Shown: positions 9,204-18,269 of the stretch, piece after piece
Layout of the letters: each line of letters starts with the position of its first letter
How positions within the stretch are numbered: the first letter of the stretch is position 1
NCBI RefSeq assembly: GCF_019749375.1
Contig: NZ_JACWFE010000009.1
Location: 1 to 64,000 of the forward strand
Direction: 5' to 3'
Length of the DNA: 64,000 nt
Source: Bacillus sp. S/N-304-OC-R1
GTDB taxonomy: Bacteria > Bacillota > Bacilli > Bacillales > Cytobacillaceae
Position numbers and translations under genes: made by a program
The notes under the pieces: generated by a model
Database searches by the model: none
What the model saw: only the letters and a program-made list of their open reading frames with translations
What the model was told of the DNA's origin: nothing

Positions 9204-9629
9204 TTAATCCCCAAAAGCAAATATCAGCTCAGTCTCACATACTAGTTCCCCATCAACTGTTGCGATTCCCTTCCCCTTTCCAATTGGACCCTTTAAACGG
9301 GTAATTTCAACCTGAAGCAGAAGCTGGTCACCTGGTTTAACTTGCTTCTTAAATCGGCATTTGTCGATTCCCGCTAATAAACCCAGCCTTCCCTTATTCT
9401 CTTCTTTTGTTAGCATGACAGCTGCACTGACTTGTGCTAACGCTTCAACAATTAACACTCCAGGCATTACAGGATAATCGGGAAAGTGTCCATTAAAAAA
9501 TTCCTCATTGCCTGTTACATTTTTTAAGCCAACTGCCCTTTTTCCTTCCTCCAATTCTATTATTTTGTCAACAAGAAGAAATGGATAACGGTGTCTAATA
9601 ATGTCCTTTATATTTTGAATATCAAGCAT
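9204..9629 (-). CDS. fabZ: 3-hydroxyacyl-[acyl-carrier-protein] dehydratase FabZ
   Basis: Dehydrates 3-hydroxyacyl-ACP in the type II fatty acid synthesis elongation cycle. The 141-residue hot-dog fold enzyme has the catalytic histidine in [13 protein letters not shown] and the catalytic Glu in IVEALAQ, followed by [17 protein letters not shown]. The start at 9629 (MLDIQNIK) has GAGGAGGGAT upstream; an in-frame ATG at 9659 gives a longer N-terminus not seen in the family. It is not next to other fab genes and lies directly upstream of the thrZ leader region, with no obvious terminator between them. Confidence 0.93.
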   Translation of the reverse strand: MLDIQNIKDIIRHRYPFLLVDKIIELEEGKRAVGLKNVTGNEEFFNGHFPDYPVMPGVLIVEALAQVSAAVMLTKEENKGRLGLLAGIDKCRFKKQVKPGDQLLLQVEITRLKGPIGKGKGIATVDGELVCETELIFAFGD

Positions 9630-9768
9630 TAAAAATCCCTCCTCAACATATTTTAACACTTGGTACTAATATCTAGTAATAATTACTAGATATTTTTTCT
9701 ATATAGTAGGGAATTAACCTGTTTCTCTCGAAATACTCTATACAAGAAACGAATAAGGAGGAGCTACA

Positions 9769-10245
9769 GTGGAGCAAACAATTTTTCAACATATGGACAC
9801 GGTACGCAGTATTACAGAAAAGGCCATTTCGAAAATACCTGAGGAATTGGCAAATATCATTCCAAAAGGGTTTAATAACAATATCCGCTGGAATTTCGGT
9901 CATATTGCTTTTGTTCAGGAAAAGATTGTTTTTGAAATTTTAGGAGAGGAAAAAAACGTGCCAAATGAGTACGAAAAGCTATTCGGAGCTGGTACCAAAC
10001 CAGCTCAGTGGGATATTCAGGCTCCAACACTTTCAGAGATTGCCATCGTCTTAAGTGAACAAAAAACGAGAATAAAAGAGTTCCTGCCTGGCAGATTGCA
10101 CGAAAAGCTGTCAACTCCTTTTACAAACAAATCCGGTATCACTTTTTACACGGCGGGTGAAACATTTTTATTTAGTTTTTACCATGAGGCCTTGCATATG
10201 GAAACAATAAAACAAATCCATAGAGCCATATCTTTAAATCAGTGA
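9769..10245 (+). CDS. DinB family protein
   Basis: A 158-residue four-helix-bundle protein of the DinB/YfiT-like superfamily. The metal-binding histidine triad is visible: one in the NFGHIAF segment and two in HEALHMETIKQI. Bacillus members are often damage- or thiol-related, several acting as bacillithiol-dependent transferases, but no specific activity can be read here. Translation starts at a GTG with AAGGAGG six bases upstream. Single gene, facing the LysR regulator downstream. Confidence 0.8.
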   Translation: MEQTIFQHMDTVRSITEKAISKIPEELANIIPKGFNNNIRWNFGHIAFVQEKIVFEILGEEKNVPNEYEKLFGAGTKPAQWDIQAPTLSEIAIVLSEQKTRIKEFLPGRLHEKLSTPFTNKSGITFYTAGETFLFSFYHEALHMETIKQIHRAISLNQ

Positions 10246-10276
10246 TAAAGCAGAAGTTCATCCTTCTCTTGCTTTA
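10246..10276. terminator. Possible bidirectional terminator
   Basis: TAAAGCAGAAG and CTTCTCTTGCTTTA can pair with a small bulge between the convergent DinB and LysR genes. Confidence 0.45.
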
Positions 10277-11143
10277 CGAAAGGAGGAAATTCTGAACATA
10301 CGTTAAAAATTTTTGAGTTGCGGGAGAAACATTTTTCATTGAACTGACAGCAATACCAAGGGTACGGAAAATGGGCTCATCCATCTTCTTTATATGGATA
10401 TTGCGCTGCTGTCCTCGGAGAACGAGCTCAGGAAGTATACTAATGCCGAGTCCCATTTCCACCATAGCCATAATAGCGTAGTCATCTCCCGCAATGAATT
10501 TTGCTTCTGGTTTTATTGCAGCCCTTTGGAAAACACGATTAATATCGTCATCTCCCCCTTTGCGAGGCATAATAAAAGGCTCACCCTTAATTTCAGATAA
10601 TGAAATAACCTGCTTAGAGCTTAAAGGATGGTCTAGAGGCAGTAAAATGTGCATCTGATCTTGGTGTAATGGAATGGTCTCAATTTTGCCTCGAGCAGGA
10701 AGTGAAAGAAATCCGCAATCAATATCTCCGTTTAGAATCCATTCCTCAATTTCCCGATAATCTCCTTCAGCCAGATGAATATCGATCCCTGGGTAATCCT
10801 GTTGAAAGCTTTTAATAATTCCTGGCAGCCAATGGACTGAAACACTCGTAAAAGTACCAATATGAACGGTTCCCGTCTCGATTCCATGAATAGCAGCAAC
10901 CTCTTGTTCTAAATGCTCATTCCATTTCAAAATTTCTCTAACCGTTTTGATGATCTGTTCTCCGTTTTTCGTTAATCTGATGCCTGATCGTCCCCTCCTA
11001 ATGAGCAAAAAGCCAAATTCCTCTTCTAGGCTATTGATGATATGACTGACTCCCGATTGTGTATAGCCTAGTGCTTCCGCTGCTTTTGTGAGACTTCCAT
11101 ACTTGACCACATTCATGAATACTTTGTATTTACTGATGCTCAT
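10274..11143 (-). CDS. LysR family transcriptional regulator
   Basis: A 289-residue LysR-type regulator: winged helix-turn-helix in residues 1-60 (SLTKAAEALGYTQSGVSHII), a linker helix, then a periplasmic-binding-protein-like effector domain (GTVHIGTFTSVSVHWLP onward). It is transcribed divergently from an EamA exporter with about 110 bases between, the usual arrangement for local control of the partner gene. The effector is unknown. GAGG precedes the ATG. Confidence 0.9.
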   Translation of the reverse strand: MSISKYKVFMNVVKYGSLTKAAEALGYTQSGVSHIINSLEEEFGFLLIRRGRSGIRLTKNGEQIIKTVREILKWNEHLEQEVAAIHGIETGTVHIGTFTSVSVHWLPGIIKSFQQDYPGIDIHLAEGDYREIEEWILNGDIDCGFLSLPARGKIETIPLHQDQMHILLPLDHPLSSKQVISLSEIKGEPFIMPRKGGDDDINRVFQRAAIKPEAKFIAGDDYAIMAMVEMGLGISILPELVLRGQQRNIHIKKMDEPIFRTLGIAVSSMKNVSPATQKFLTYVQNFLLS

Positions 11144-11197
11144 AACTAACCTCTTTTTCCATTAGTTTTCCTCATGTTTAACATTAAAAACATTCGT

Positions 11198-11226
11198 TTT
11201 ACTTGTGCTTATAAGCTTAGTATACT
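11198..11226 (+). promoter_or_regulatory. Promoter of the EamA transporter with palindromic LysR-type site
   Basis: TTTACT (11198-11203) and TATACT (11221-11226) are separated by 17 bases. The spacer holds the palindrome GCTTATAAGC, a plausible LysR contact site. Confidence 0.55.
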
Positions 11227-11253
11227 TTATTTACAAACTGGAGGGGTTAATGG

Positions 11254-12159
11254 ATGAATGCGTTTAAAGCCGATGTAATGATGGTATTGGTGACTATTTG
11301 TTGGGGTTCATCCTATCTTTTTATGAAAATGGGATTGGGTACCATATCCGAATTCAATTTAATAGCTCTACGGTTTGGAATCGCTTTTTTACTAGCAGCA
11401 GCATTATTTTTTCGGCGACTTAAGTTTGTCGATTGGAAAACAATAAAATATGCCATGCTTTTAGGATTTATCCTTTTTCTTGTCTTTGTGACACTTACAT
11501 ATGGATTAAGGACGACTGCAACATCGAATGCAGGATTTTTAGTGAGCTTGACGGTCATCTTCGTCCCTCTTTTAAGCTCCCTATTTATGAAAAGTACAAT
11601 AAAAATTAGGTTGAAGATTAGTATTTTCATGGCCTTAATAGGAATTGCCTTTCTTACGATTCAGCTGCCATTCCATATTTCATCGGGTGACCTGCTATGT
11701 GTAATGACTGCCGTTTTTTACGCATTACATATTATGATCGTTGGCCACGCCGCCCATAAAGTGGATTCTATTAATCTAGGTATTATCCAGCTAGGGTTTG
11801 CAGGATTATTTGGCTTTATTTTTTCTCTTATTTTTGAAGATCCAACATTTCCAGCAACTAAAAGCAGCTGGATTGCCATTCTTATGCTGAGCATTGTATG
11901 CAGTGCCTTAGGCTTCGTTATCCAAACTGTTGCCCAGAAATATACATCTCCAACAAAGACTGGGCTTATCTTTTCATTAGAACCAGTATCTGCTGCTTCT
12001 TTTGGGTATGTTTTTGCACATGAAATTATGAGCGGAAAGGAGATTTTTGGTGCGCTTCTTGTATTATTCAGTGTTTTTTTCGTAACTGTTAGAGGAGAAA
12101 AAGAAGTAAAGATACCTATAAAAGATACCCTAGGTGGAGAAAAAAGGTTGCCTCATTAA
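11254..12159 (+). CDS. EamA/DMT family transporter
   Basis: A 301-residue integral membrane protein with about ten hydrophobic segments in two EamA repeats, the second beginning near residue 150. The first repeat has the characteristic WGSSYLFMKMGL and RFGIAFLLAA motifs. Drug/metabolite transporters of this type export amino acids or other small metabolites; the substrate is unknown. The gene is divergent from the LysR regulator at 10274, probably its controller. GGAGGGG lies upstream of the ATG. Confidence 0.9.
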   Translation: MNAFKADVMMVLVTICWGSSYLFMKMGLGTISEFNLIALRFGIAFLLAAALFFRRLKFVDWKTIKYAMLLGFILFLVFVTLTYGLRTTATSNAGFLVSLTVIFVPLLSSLFMKSTIKIRLKISIFMALIGIAFLTIQLPFHISSGDLLCVMTAVFYALHIMIVGHAAHKVDSINLGIIQLGFAGLFGFIFSLIFEDPTFPATKSSWIAILMLSIVCSALGFVIQTVAQKYTSPTKTGLIFSLEPVSAASFGYVFAHEIMSGKEIFGALLVLFSVFFVTVRGEKEVKIPIKDTLGGEKRLPH

Positions 12160-12173
12160 GAAGCAACCTTTTT
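12141..12173. terminator. Bidirectional intrinsic terminator
   Basis: AAAAAGGTTGC (12141-12151) and GCAACCTTTTT (12163-12173) are perfect complements with T/A runs on both sides. It overlaps the end of the EamA gene and serves both convergent genes. Confidence 0.85.
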
Positions 12174-12180
12174 CTGCCTA

Positions 12181-14444
12181 TCAATAATGACGAATCTCTA
12201 TTCCCTTACTATATACTTCATGAGCCAAGCGAACATCGGAAACAGCTAATTGTGCATACGTGACATTTTGCTTTGGATTAAATTTATTATTACTAGCGGA
12301 CAATAAATCTAATGAATGGGCTAATGCAACAAATCCAATGTTCTCTTTGCTGACATCTTTTGCATCTGCAAAATTAAGCTGGTAGATTCCCTGATTTTTT
12401 GCTGCTTGCTCAAGGCCTAATGTTCGTACATACCAGACTGCTAATTCCTCTCTTGTCAGAGGCTTATCAAAATCAAAGTTATCCTTATCTTTTTTGAGGA
12501 TGCCCTGAGAAACAGCCCGTTCTACAACTTGATGCAAAGCGTGTTCAGGATTAATATTTTTAAATGATTGAACCTTATTTCTTTGACCAGAATAATAATC
12601 AGGATAGATCCATGTAAGTGATTTCATGATAATTTCAATAGCTTCACCTTTTGTTATCTGTGCATCAGGATCAAACTTTTTTACATCCTCTACTTTTAAA
12701 ATCCCAGTATTAATCAGATGATTAAGTTCTTTCTCTGCCCAAGGATGCGAAACTACTTTTCTATCATTTCTTTCATCTAAGAAACTTTCCCACTCACCTG
12801 TTTTTGCATTTAAAAAGCTAAATGGGATATCGGTAAACTTTGGTGAATATACAAGATGATAATGTTTGTTATCCTTTTCAGCTCCTACTTTAGTGTAATT
12901 AAGGTCTAGAGCCAGTTGCTCAGTATACTTCTCCAATGCTTTTTCCTTCGTAATAATCTTTTCAATAGAAGGCCAGTCTTTGATATCTGAACGATAAACA
13001 TTCAAACCTAGTAAAGAGCCATCCCCAGAAACACTTACTGAAATCTGGTCTCCACTTACAAGAATGTCATTTTCGATTCTTGGAAAGCTGAAATAATATA
13101 CGCCTCTTTCAGTTTCATAAATCGATTCTTCACTAACCATTGCATAATTATAAAGATGCGATGGTGCGTATTGTTTTAAGTATTCCACTGATTTTTTCAG
13201 AGCCTCATCACTAGAAATCTGCTTATCTTGTTTTCCTTCTTTACCTGTTCGTTTAAGAAGCTCCGTTTTAAGATCATTATATTGGACAATCTCACCTGTA
13301 TGTTTATCTAATTCCAAGTTCGTCCCCGATCCGCCATTACGGGATTCATACATATATTGAATGCTAATAACTTTTGCCCATTATGATTTTTTCGTTCATC
13401 TACTGATTCAATTCTCAGTTTATACTCATCTGAATCAATAGCGAGCAGTTTTTCAGCGAATTTCTTCGCATCCTCTAATGAAATTTTTGATTGCTTAGGA
13501 GGGATTGGCTCATTTACAATACGCTCTAGTTTATTCTCTTTTGGAAGCTCCGAAGAGAAACCTTTTGCCGTACGCCAGTCACCGGTTAAAGCATGTACAC
13601 CATGTAATTCGCTTACTGGTAGATAGACAAGATTTACCTGACTTTTTCCTGTTTTATAGTCATGATGAATGGCATATCTTAAATCTACCGAAAGACTCTC
13701 TTTAATCTTTGAAATAATGTCTTTCTCAGATAAAACCTTCCCTGCATCATCATATGTATGAGATCCAGTTTCCCCTAAATTGCGATAAAAATTACTAACC
13801 ATTCCATTTCCGAGCACTGTTATTTGAATTTGCTGGTCTGTGACTGGAATTTTATTCTTCATTTTTACAAATGAAAAAGAATAGCGAATTGGTTCTGTCA
13901 GTATTTGATACCCTGGAAAGAAATCATTATGTTGAGCATCAAGCTGGTATTCACTGCTTTCAGGAAATTTTTTCAAAAAGGCCATCGCAGCTTCTTTTGC
14001 TTTTTCTTTTGTTATTTTTGCAGGGAATAAAGCATCTGCAGCGTCTGCAGGCTGATAGCTAAATCGTTCAATTTCTAAAGACTCCCCAAAAAAGCCAATA
14101 TTTCCATAAATACTCTTCCCATTTATATTTTTATGGAAACTTAAGTCATAACGGAGCGTATCATCATCAATGTAGTAATGACCACTATACATATGGAAAT
14201 CATTATCATCTAAAAAAGTAAACTCGTTAGGGAAAAATTGCTTAAATTTCTTAATGAGTTCGCTTTTGGTTACTACCTTTTCAGCCTGAGCTATTTGTAT
14301 TTTTACTTGATTTCGCTCCCCATGTACAAGCGATTCCGCGTTTACTCCCGGTGCTAATATTCCCATCGTTAAACCAGTAGACAATGTTAATATTCCTAGT
14401 TTTCTTAAATTCTTCAAATCATCACTCCTAATATTTGGTAACAA
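12181..14444 (-). pseudogene. Secreted YcdB/YcdC-domain protein with SLH domains, frameshifted
   Basis: Two frames form one wall-associated protein of about 750 residues. The upstream frame (13308-14444, 378 aa) has a signal peptide (LTLSTGLTMGILAPGVNAE) and YcdB/YcdC (DUF4901) repeats, e.g. LVYLPVSELHGVHALTGDW. The downstream frame (12181-13353, 390 aa) continues these repeats (HLVYSPKFTDIPFSFLNAKTG) and ends in about three S-layer homology motifs, which bind pyruvylated cell-wall polymer. The break is at about 13335-13350: one missing base, e.g. restoring LLAFQYMYESRNGG, joins the frames. Without repair, no wall-anchored product is made. Confidence 0.82.
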
Positions 14445-14619
14445 TTCCTATTATATACCATAAATACCAGAATTGTATAACAAATGTAGTGAATCAGGAG
14501 AATTTTTAGTGTAATTCATAAGGTGGAAAATCCATAGTATTTGAAACCTTTAAACTTTTATAACGTATGCATTTACAAATACTGGTTTTAAGATGAATCG
14601 TAAATTTGGAGGGGTTAAG

Positions 14620-14931
14620 ATGAAAAGACATATATCTGCTTCATTAATTGTATTTATCATTGAATTCAGTTTATTTATCGGAATCTCGTTCTTTTTCAAT
14701 ACAAGTTTGGCAGATACATTGTTTTGGGGATCTACAATTTTTGCCTTTTTAGCCTATATATTCAGCTCGAGTGGTGACGCTTTAACAAAAGGCTCTGAAC
14801 ACGCTACATTTCACGCTTTCTTAGGAGCATATACCCCAAAGCATGAGAAGCTAGCATTGAGAATTGGGCCATTTTTAACAGGATCTATAGTTTGTTTAGT
14901 AGTATGCTGGGGATTATCATTTTTTCTCTAA
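14620..14931 (+). CDS. Small membrane protein (FSSSG family), paralog of the 15615 gene
   Basis: A 103-residue protein of unknown function with hydrophobic segments at about 5-27, 32-50 and 80-102. Between the last two lies FSSSGDALTKG and a short polar loop ending in RIGPFLTGS. The start at 14620 follows GGAGGGG; an upstream in-frame ATG at 14593 lacks such a site. It shares the order of hydrophobic segments and the SSSG and RxGPxxTxS motifs with the gene at 15615-15950 on the other strand, so the two are paralogs flanking a VOC gene. Confidence 0.65.
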   Translation: MKRHISASLIVFIIEFSLFIGISFFFNTSLADTLFWGSTIFAFLAYIFSSSGDALTKGSEHATFHAFLGAYTPKHEKLALRIGPFLTGSIVCLVVCWGLSFFL

Positions 14932-15103
14932 ACAATCAGCAGATCAAGTTAATTGAGAAAAATATTGATATCACCTATCTTTTCTCATCTTCTATCTGCA
15001 ATTTATGTTATATTCTGATTTTTAAGGTTAAAATATAATTAAGACCAAACACTATATACATATTGAATAGTGGACAAGTCCAAATTTATTAGGAGATGAG
15101 AAA

Positions 15104-15532
15104 ATGTCGATAAAGGTTATTCCGTATTTAGTAATGGATGGAAATGCGAAAGAAGCGATCGATTTTTATGAAAAGGTATTTGATGCTAAGATTTTAGGCA
15201 TTGTCACGTTTGGTGAAATGCCTGCTAACCCAGAATATCCACTGCCTGAGGAAGCAAGGGATCTTATCGCACATGCAACTATTAAAATTGGAGATTCAGA
15301 TATTATGTTTTCGGATACTTTCCCTGGTCAAGCACATCAAATTGGAAACCAAGTAACCATTTGTGTTACCTCAAATGACCCGGAACAATCTAAACAAATT
15401 TTTGAATCCCTTCAGCAAGATGGACAAGTAAGCATGCCACTTCAAAAAACTGACTTTAGTCCTGCATATGGAATCATAACTGATAAGTTTGGTGTTATGT
15501 TCCAAATTTATACAGAATCAATGCACCAATAA
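15104..15532 (+). CDS. VOC family protein, PhnB/YjdN-like
   Basis: A 142-residue vicinal-oxygen-chelate fold protein of the PhnB-like branch. It opens with VIPYLVMDGNAKEAIDFYEKVF and ends with DKFGVMFQIY, both typical of this branch. Most members have no demonstrated reaction. The PhnB group often keeps only part of the metal triad. TAGGAGATG lies before the ATG. It has its own terminator (15540-15568). Confidence 0.85.
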   Translation: MSIKVIPYLVMDGNAKEAIDFYEKVFDAKILGIVTFGEMPANPEYPLPEEARDLIAHATIKIGDSDIMFSDTFPGQAHQIGNQVTICVTSNDPEQSKQIFESLQQDGQVSMPLQKTDFSPAYGIITDKFGVMFQIYTESMHQ

Positions 15533-15539
15533 TATGCCT

Positions 15540-15568
15540 CGGCTTGGTTCCAGTGACCAAGCCGTTTT
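15540..15568 (+). terminator. Intrinsic terminator
   Basis: CGGCTTGGT (15540-15548) and ACCAAGCCG (15556-15564) are followed by TTTT, directly after the VOC gene. Confidence 0.85.
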
Positions 15569-15614
15569 AATTTCTACACACATTACTCCACACGAATTAA
15601 AAACTAAAGACCAT

Positions 15615-15950
15615 TTAGTAAGCAGGCGGGATTATACCTGAAACCAGTAGAATAAACAGCACTAAACCAATTAAGAAAAAAATCATCGAAGCAGTAAAGA
15701 TAGGTCCCCTTCTAAAGACAAATGGCTCTCTTTTTTGAATGATCCCTGTTTGGGCACTGACTTGCGAAGAACTAAATCCAGAAATTGCTCCTCCGCTGCT
15801 TGAAAAGTAAAAACTAATAGCAGCAAAAGCCATGCCAGTGAAAAACATGACCTCTATAAATCTTACAGAGAATTTGGAGGCAACAAAAAACGTTATAGCT
15901 GTTTCTATAGCAAAAGTTACAAGTAAAATGATTAATTTTTTCGCGCGAAT
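15615..15950 (-). CDS. Small membrane protein (FSSSG family), probable ATT start
   Basis: An internal ATG at 15848 gives only 77 residues and misses the first hydrophobic helix. Reading upstream in the same frame gives 34 more codons starting at ATT (15948-15950), preceded by AAAGGGGGAG six bases away. The extended protein (111 aa, beginning IRAKKLIILLVTFAIETA) aligns end to end with the 103-residue paralog at 14620: a first helix, then FYFSSSGGAISG, then RRGPIFTAS and a last helix. No ATG, GTG or TTG exists between the upstream stop and 15848. Either ATT is a genuine rare start or the start codon has mutated. Function unknown. Confidence 0.6.
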   Translation of the reverse strand: MRAKKLIILLVTFAIETAITFFVASKFSVRFIEVMFFTGMAFAAISFYFSSSGGAISGFSSSQVSAQTGIIQKREPFVFRRGPIFTASMIFFLIGLVLFILLVSGIIPPAY

Positions 15951-16085
15951 ACCCTTCTCCCCCTTTAAAAGGCTATCTGATTATATTTATATATTACACT
16001 ATTTTACAATTATCCCATAAATTAAAACGCCGAATGAATAATTAACCATTTTTTGAAGGACAATAATGAAAAAGGAGTGATACAT

Positions 16086-16514
16086 ATGAACAACAAGATC
16101 ATTATTGAGGAACTGAATACTTTATTAAGAGGTACGTATATGGGCATTCGTTCCTTTGAACACTATATTGAGAAAGTAGGCGATACGGATCTGAAAAGAC
16201 AATTCCAATCTATGCAGCAGGAAATAAAACATAATGCTCAGAAGCTTTCAGAACGAATTCAGAATTTAGGCGGGATTCCTGCTGATAGTGAAGGGGTTTC
16301 AGGATCTATGCATAGCTTCATGCACAAAATGATGCTAGAGAATGAGCGTAATAAAATGATTGAAGACGCAATTAAAGGTTTAGAAAACTATGGTGTCCAA
16401 TATTCAGAGGAGCTTGTTAGAGGAGATTTAGATCAGGAGAGCATGGAGATTGCTGAAGATGTTATTGATACGAGCAGGAGACAGGCGGAGGAGTTAAAGC
16501 GATTATTGCACTAA
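16086..16514 (+). CDS. DUF2383/PA2169-type four-helix-bundle protein
   Basis: A 142-residue, entirely helical, ferritin-like protein: NKIIIEELNTLLRGTYMGIRSF, a QQEIKHNAQKL helix, and a third and fourth helix with EDVIDTSRRQAEELKRLL. The His/Glu pattern suits a ferritin-like bundle, but I cannot place a complete di-metal site. The start at 16086 has AAAGGAGTG eight bases upstream; an upstream in-frame ATG at 16053 is disfavoured. Related Bacillus proteins are often stress- or sporulation-associated; that is only an analogy here. Confidence 0.7.
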   Translation: MNNKIIIEELNTLLRGTYMGIRSFEHYIEKVGDTDLKRQFQSMQQEIKHNAQKLSERIQNLGGIPADSEGVSGSMHSFMHKMMLENERNKMIEDAIKGLENYGVQYSEELVRGDLDQESMEIAEDVIDTSRRQAEELKRLLH

Positions 16515-16530
16515 TGGCGATTATAAAAAA

Positions 16531-16554
16531 AAGATTAACGCCCATGTTAATCTT
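16531..16554 (+). terminator. Hairpin after the four-helix protein
   Basis: AAGATTAAC and GTTAATCTT form a perfect 9-bp stem with a 6-base loop. The following T run is weak. Confidence 0.5.
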
Positions 16555-16692
16555 CAATTTGGCCTACATTTTGCATTTTATAGAGGGGCAACAAGTGGTA
16601 CTCAAAACTTAGTTCCTCTATTTTGTGCCCTCCTTATAGCCTATGTGAATCTTCCAAAGAAGAGTAAATCATAATTTACTAGTCTTAATAAA

Positions 16693-17106
16693 TCACTTCA
16701 ATAATTTCCCCTTAAAATCTGGGCTCAGCTCACTCCACACATCAAATAGATTTCCATCTAAATCAGCAAAAACAAAATTCCTTCCAGCATGGCCTCGGTT
16801 TTCAATTTTACCAGCTTTTATTCCTTTCTCTAGAAAATCCTTATGTATTGCTTCTAATGCCTCTATACCATTTACTTCAAATGTCATTGAAAATCGTTCT
16901 TTTCCATAAGCATCAATAAAATTTGAGCTTTGGTTAGGTGATGATTTAACGAGAAAAAAGCTTTGATTGGCAAACCCCAAAATTGCTTTATCCTCATCTT
17001 GGTAATTTAGAGAAGCATCCAATTTACTTACATACCATTGGGCTGCGAGATCGACATTTAATGTCGGAATATAGGTTGTGCCAACTCTTAATAATTCTTC
17101 TTTCAT
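16693..17106 (-). CDS. VOC family (glyoxalase-like) protein
   Basis: A 137-residue glyoxalase/bleomycin-resistance fold protein with paired beta-alpha-beta-beta-beta modules: TTYIPTLNVDLAAQWYVSKL in the first, RFSMTFEVNGIEALEAIHKD and NFVFADLDGNLFDVWSEL in the second. The last segment carries the usual DxDGN turn and metal-site Glu/Asp region. No substrate can be named. It is divergent from the phosphodiesterase gene at 17224. The ATG is preceded by GGGGGG-rich sequence. Confidence 0.82.
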   Translation of the reverse strand: MKEELLRVGTTYIPTLNVDLAAQWYVSKLDASLNYQDEDKAILGFANQSFFLVKSSPNQSSNFIDAYGKERFSMTFEVNGIEALEAIHKDFLEKGIKAGKIENRGHAGRNFVFADLDGNLFDVWSELSPDFKGKLLK

Positions 17107-17223
17107 AGGATTCCCCCCCTAATTATGGATTTATTTGTATTTCGCTATTTGCTGTATAAATCCTTCAAAATATTATGCATGTTCTATGCTAAACTATTGA
17201 AAAGTAGGTTGACGGGAGGCTTT

Positions 17224-18198
17224 ATGAAAAGATTAAAACGCATTTTTAAGGGATTTTCTATTTTTATCGTGATTTTAGCAGCCTTTATGTTTTTCAATAA
17301 TAGTTCCTTTTTTACAAAAGACAGTGAAAATGTTCCTTTCCTGTTAGCTCATAGGGGAATGGGTCAAACTTTTTCAATGGAAGGGATCACTGGAGATACT
17401 TGTACTGCTGAAAGAATATTTGCTCCGGAGCATCCTTATTTGGAGAACACTATTCCATCAATGGAGGCAGCCTTTAAAGCTGGAGCTGACATGGTCGAAT
17501 TAGATGTTCAGCCAACAAAAGATGGCCAATTTGCTGTTTTCCATGATTGGACTCTAGAGTGCAGGACGAATGGAAAAGGGGTTACCAGAGAATACACAAT
17601 GGAAGAACTGAAACGATTAGATATAGGATATGGTTACACGGCTGACGCTGGAAAAACATATCCCTTCCGCGGAAAAGGGGTTGGCTTAATGCCTTCGCTT
17701 GATGAAGTGCTACATCATTTCCCTAAAGCCGAATTCTTAATTCACGTGAAGAGTAACGATCCCGCTGAAGGCGTTCAGCTTGCGGAATATCTCGGTAAAC
17801 TGCCAAAGGAACGATTAATTCAGTTTACTGTTTATGGTGGTGACGAACCAATTTACTCGCTTCAAGAGGCTTTGCCTAATCTTCGAGTCATGTCGAAGGC
17901 GACCTTGAAAAGCTGTATGCTTCCATATATAACTATCGGATGGACTGGCTATGTTCCTTCATCCTGTCATCATACGCAAATTCACCTACCGGAGACGTAT
18001 GCCTCTTGGATGTGGGGCTGGCCTGTTAAGTTTATTAATCGGATGGATGGAGTGGACACTCGAGTCATTTTAGTAGCTGGTGATGGCGGCTGGTCAGAGG
18101 GCTTTGATGGAGAACAAGACTTGGAACGTATCCCGAAAAAATTTCATGGCGGCATTTGGACGAATCGAATTGATATTGTTGCGCCAATCATCAAATAA
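17224..18198 (+). CDS. Glycerophosphodiester phosphodiesterase family protein
   Basis: A 324-residue GDPD-family enzyme, membrane-anchored by an N-terminal segment (KRIFKGFSIFIVILAAFMFF), so it probably acts outside the cell. Catalytic features: LLAHRGMG (first His and Arg), ENTIPSMEAAFKAGADMVEL followed by D, and VFHDW (second His), giving the metal-binding Glu/Asp pair. The family hydrolyses glycerophosphodiesters to glycerol-3-phosphate and an alcohol. An unusual insert follows HRG (EGITGDTCTAERIFAPEH), as in a subset of larger members. The start at 17224 is preceded by GGGAGG; an earlier in-frame ATG (17125) would put 33 residues before the anchor. Confidence 0.88.
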   Translation: MKRLKRIFKGFSIFIVILAAFMFFNNSSFFTKDSENVPFLLAHRGMGQTFSMEGITGDTCTAERIFAPEHPYLENTIPSMEAAFKAGADMVELDVQPTKDGQFAVFHDWTLECRTNGKGVTREYTMEELKRLDIGYGYTADAGKTYPFRGKGVGLMPSLDEVLHHFPKAEFLIHVKSNDPAEGVQLAEYLGKLPKERLIQFTVYGGDEPIYSLQEALPNLRVMSKATLKSCMLPYITIGWTGYVPSSCHHTQIHLPETYASWMWGWPVKFINRMDGVDTRVILVAGDGGWSEGFDGEQDLERIPKKFHGGIWTNRIDIVAPIIK

Positions 18199-18200
18199 AA

Positions 18201-18240
18201 TTAACTCCCCTCGAAAACTGGTTTTTTCTTGGGGAGTTAA
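18201..18240. terminator. Bidirectional terminator between convergent genes
   Basis: TTAACTCCCC (18201-18210) and GGGGAGTTAA (18231-18240) pair perfectly, with T-rich flanks, between the phosphodiesterase and the lipoprotein gene. Confidence 0.75.
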
Positions 18241-18269
18241 TTTATGTCTACTCAAATTCGATATCACAA

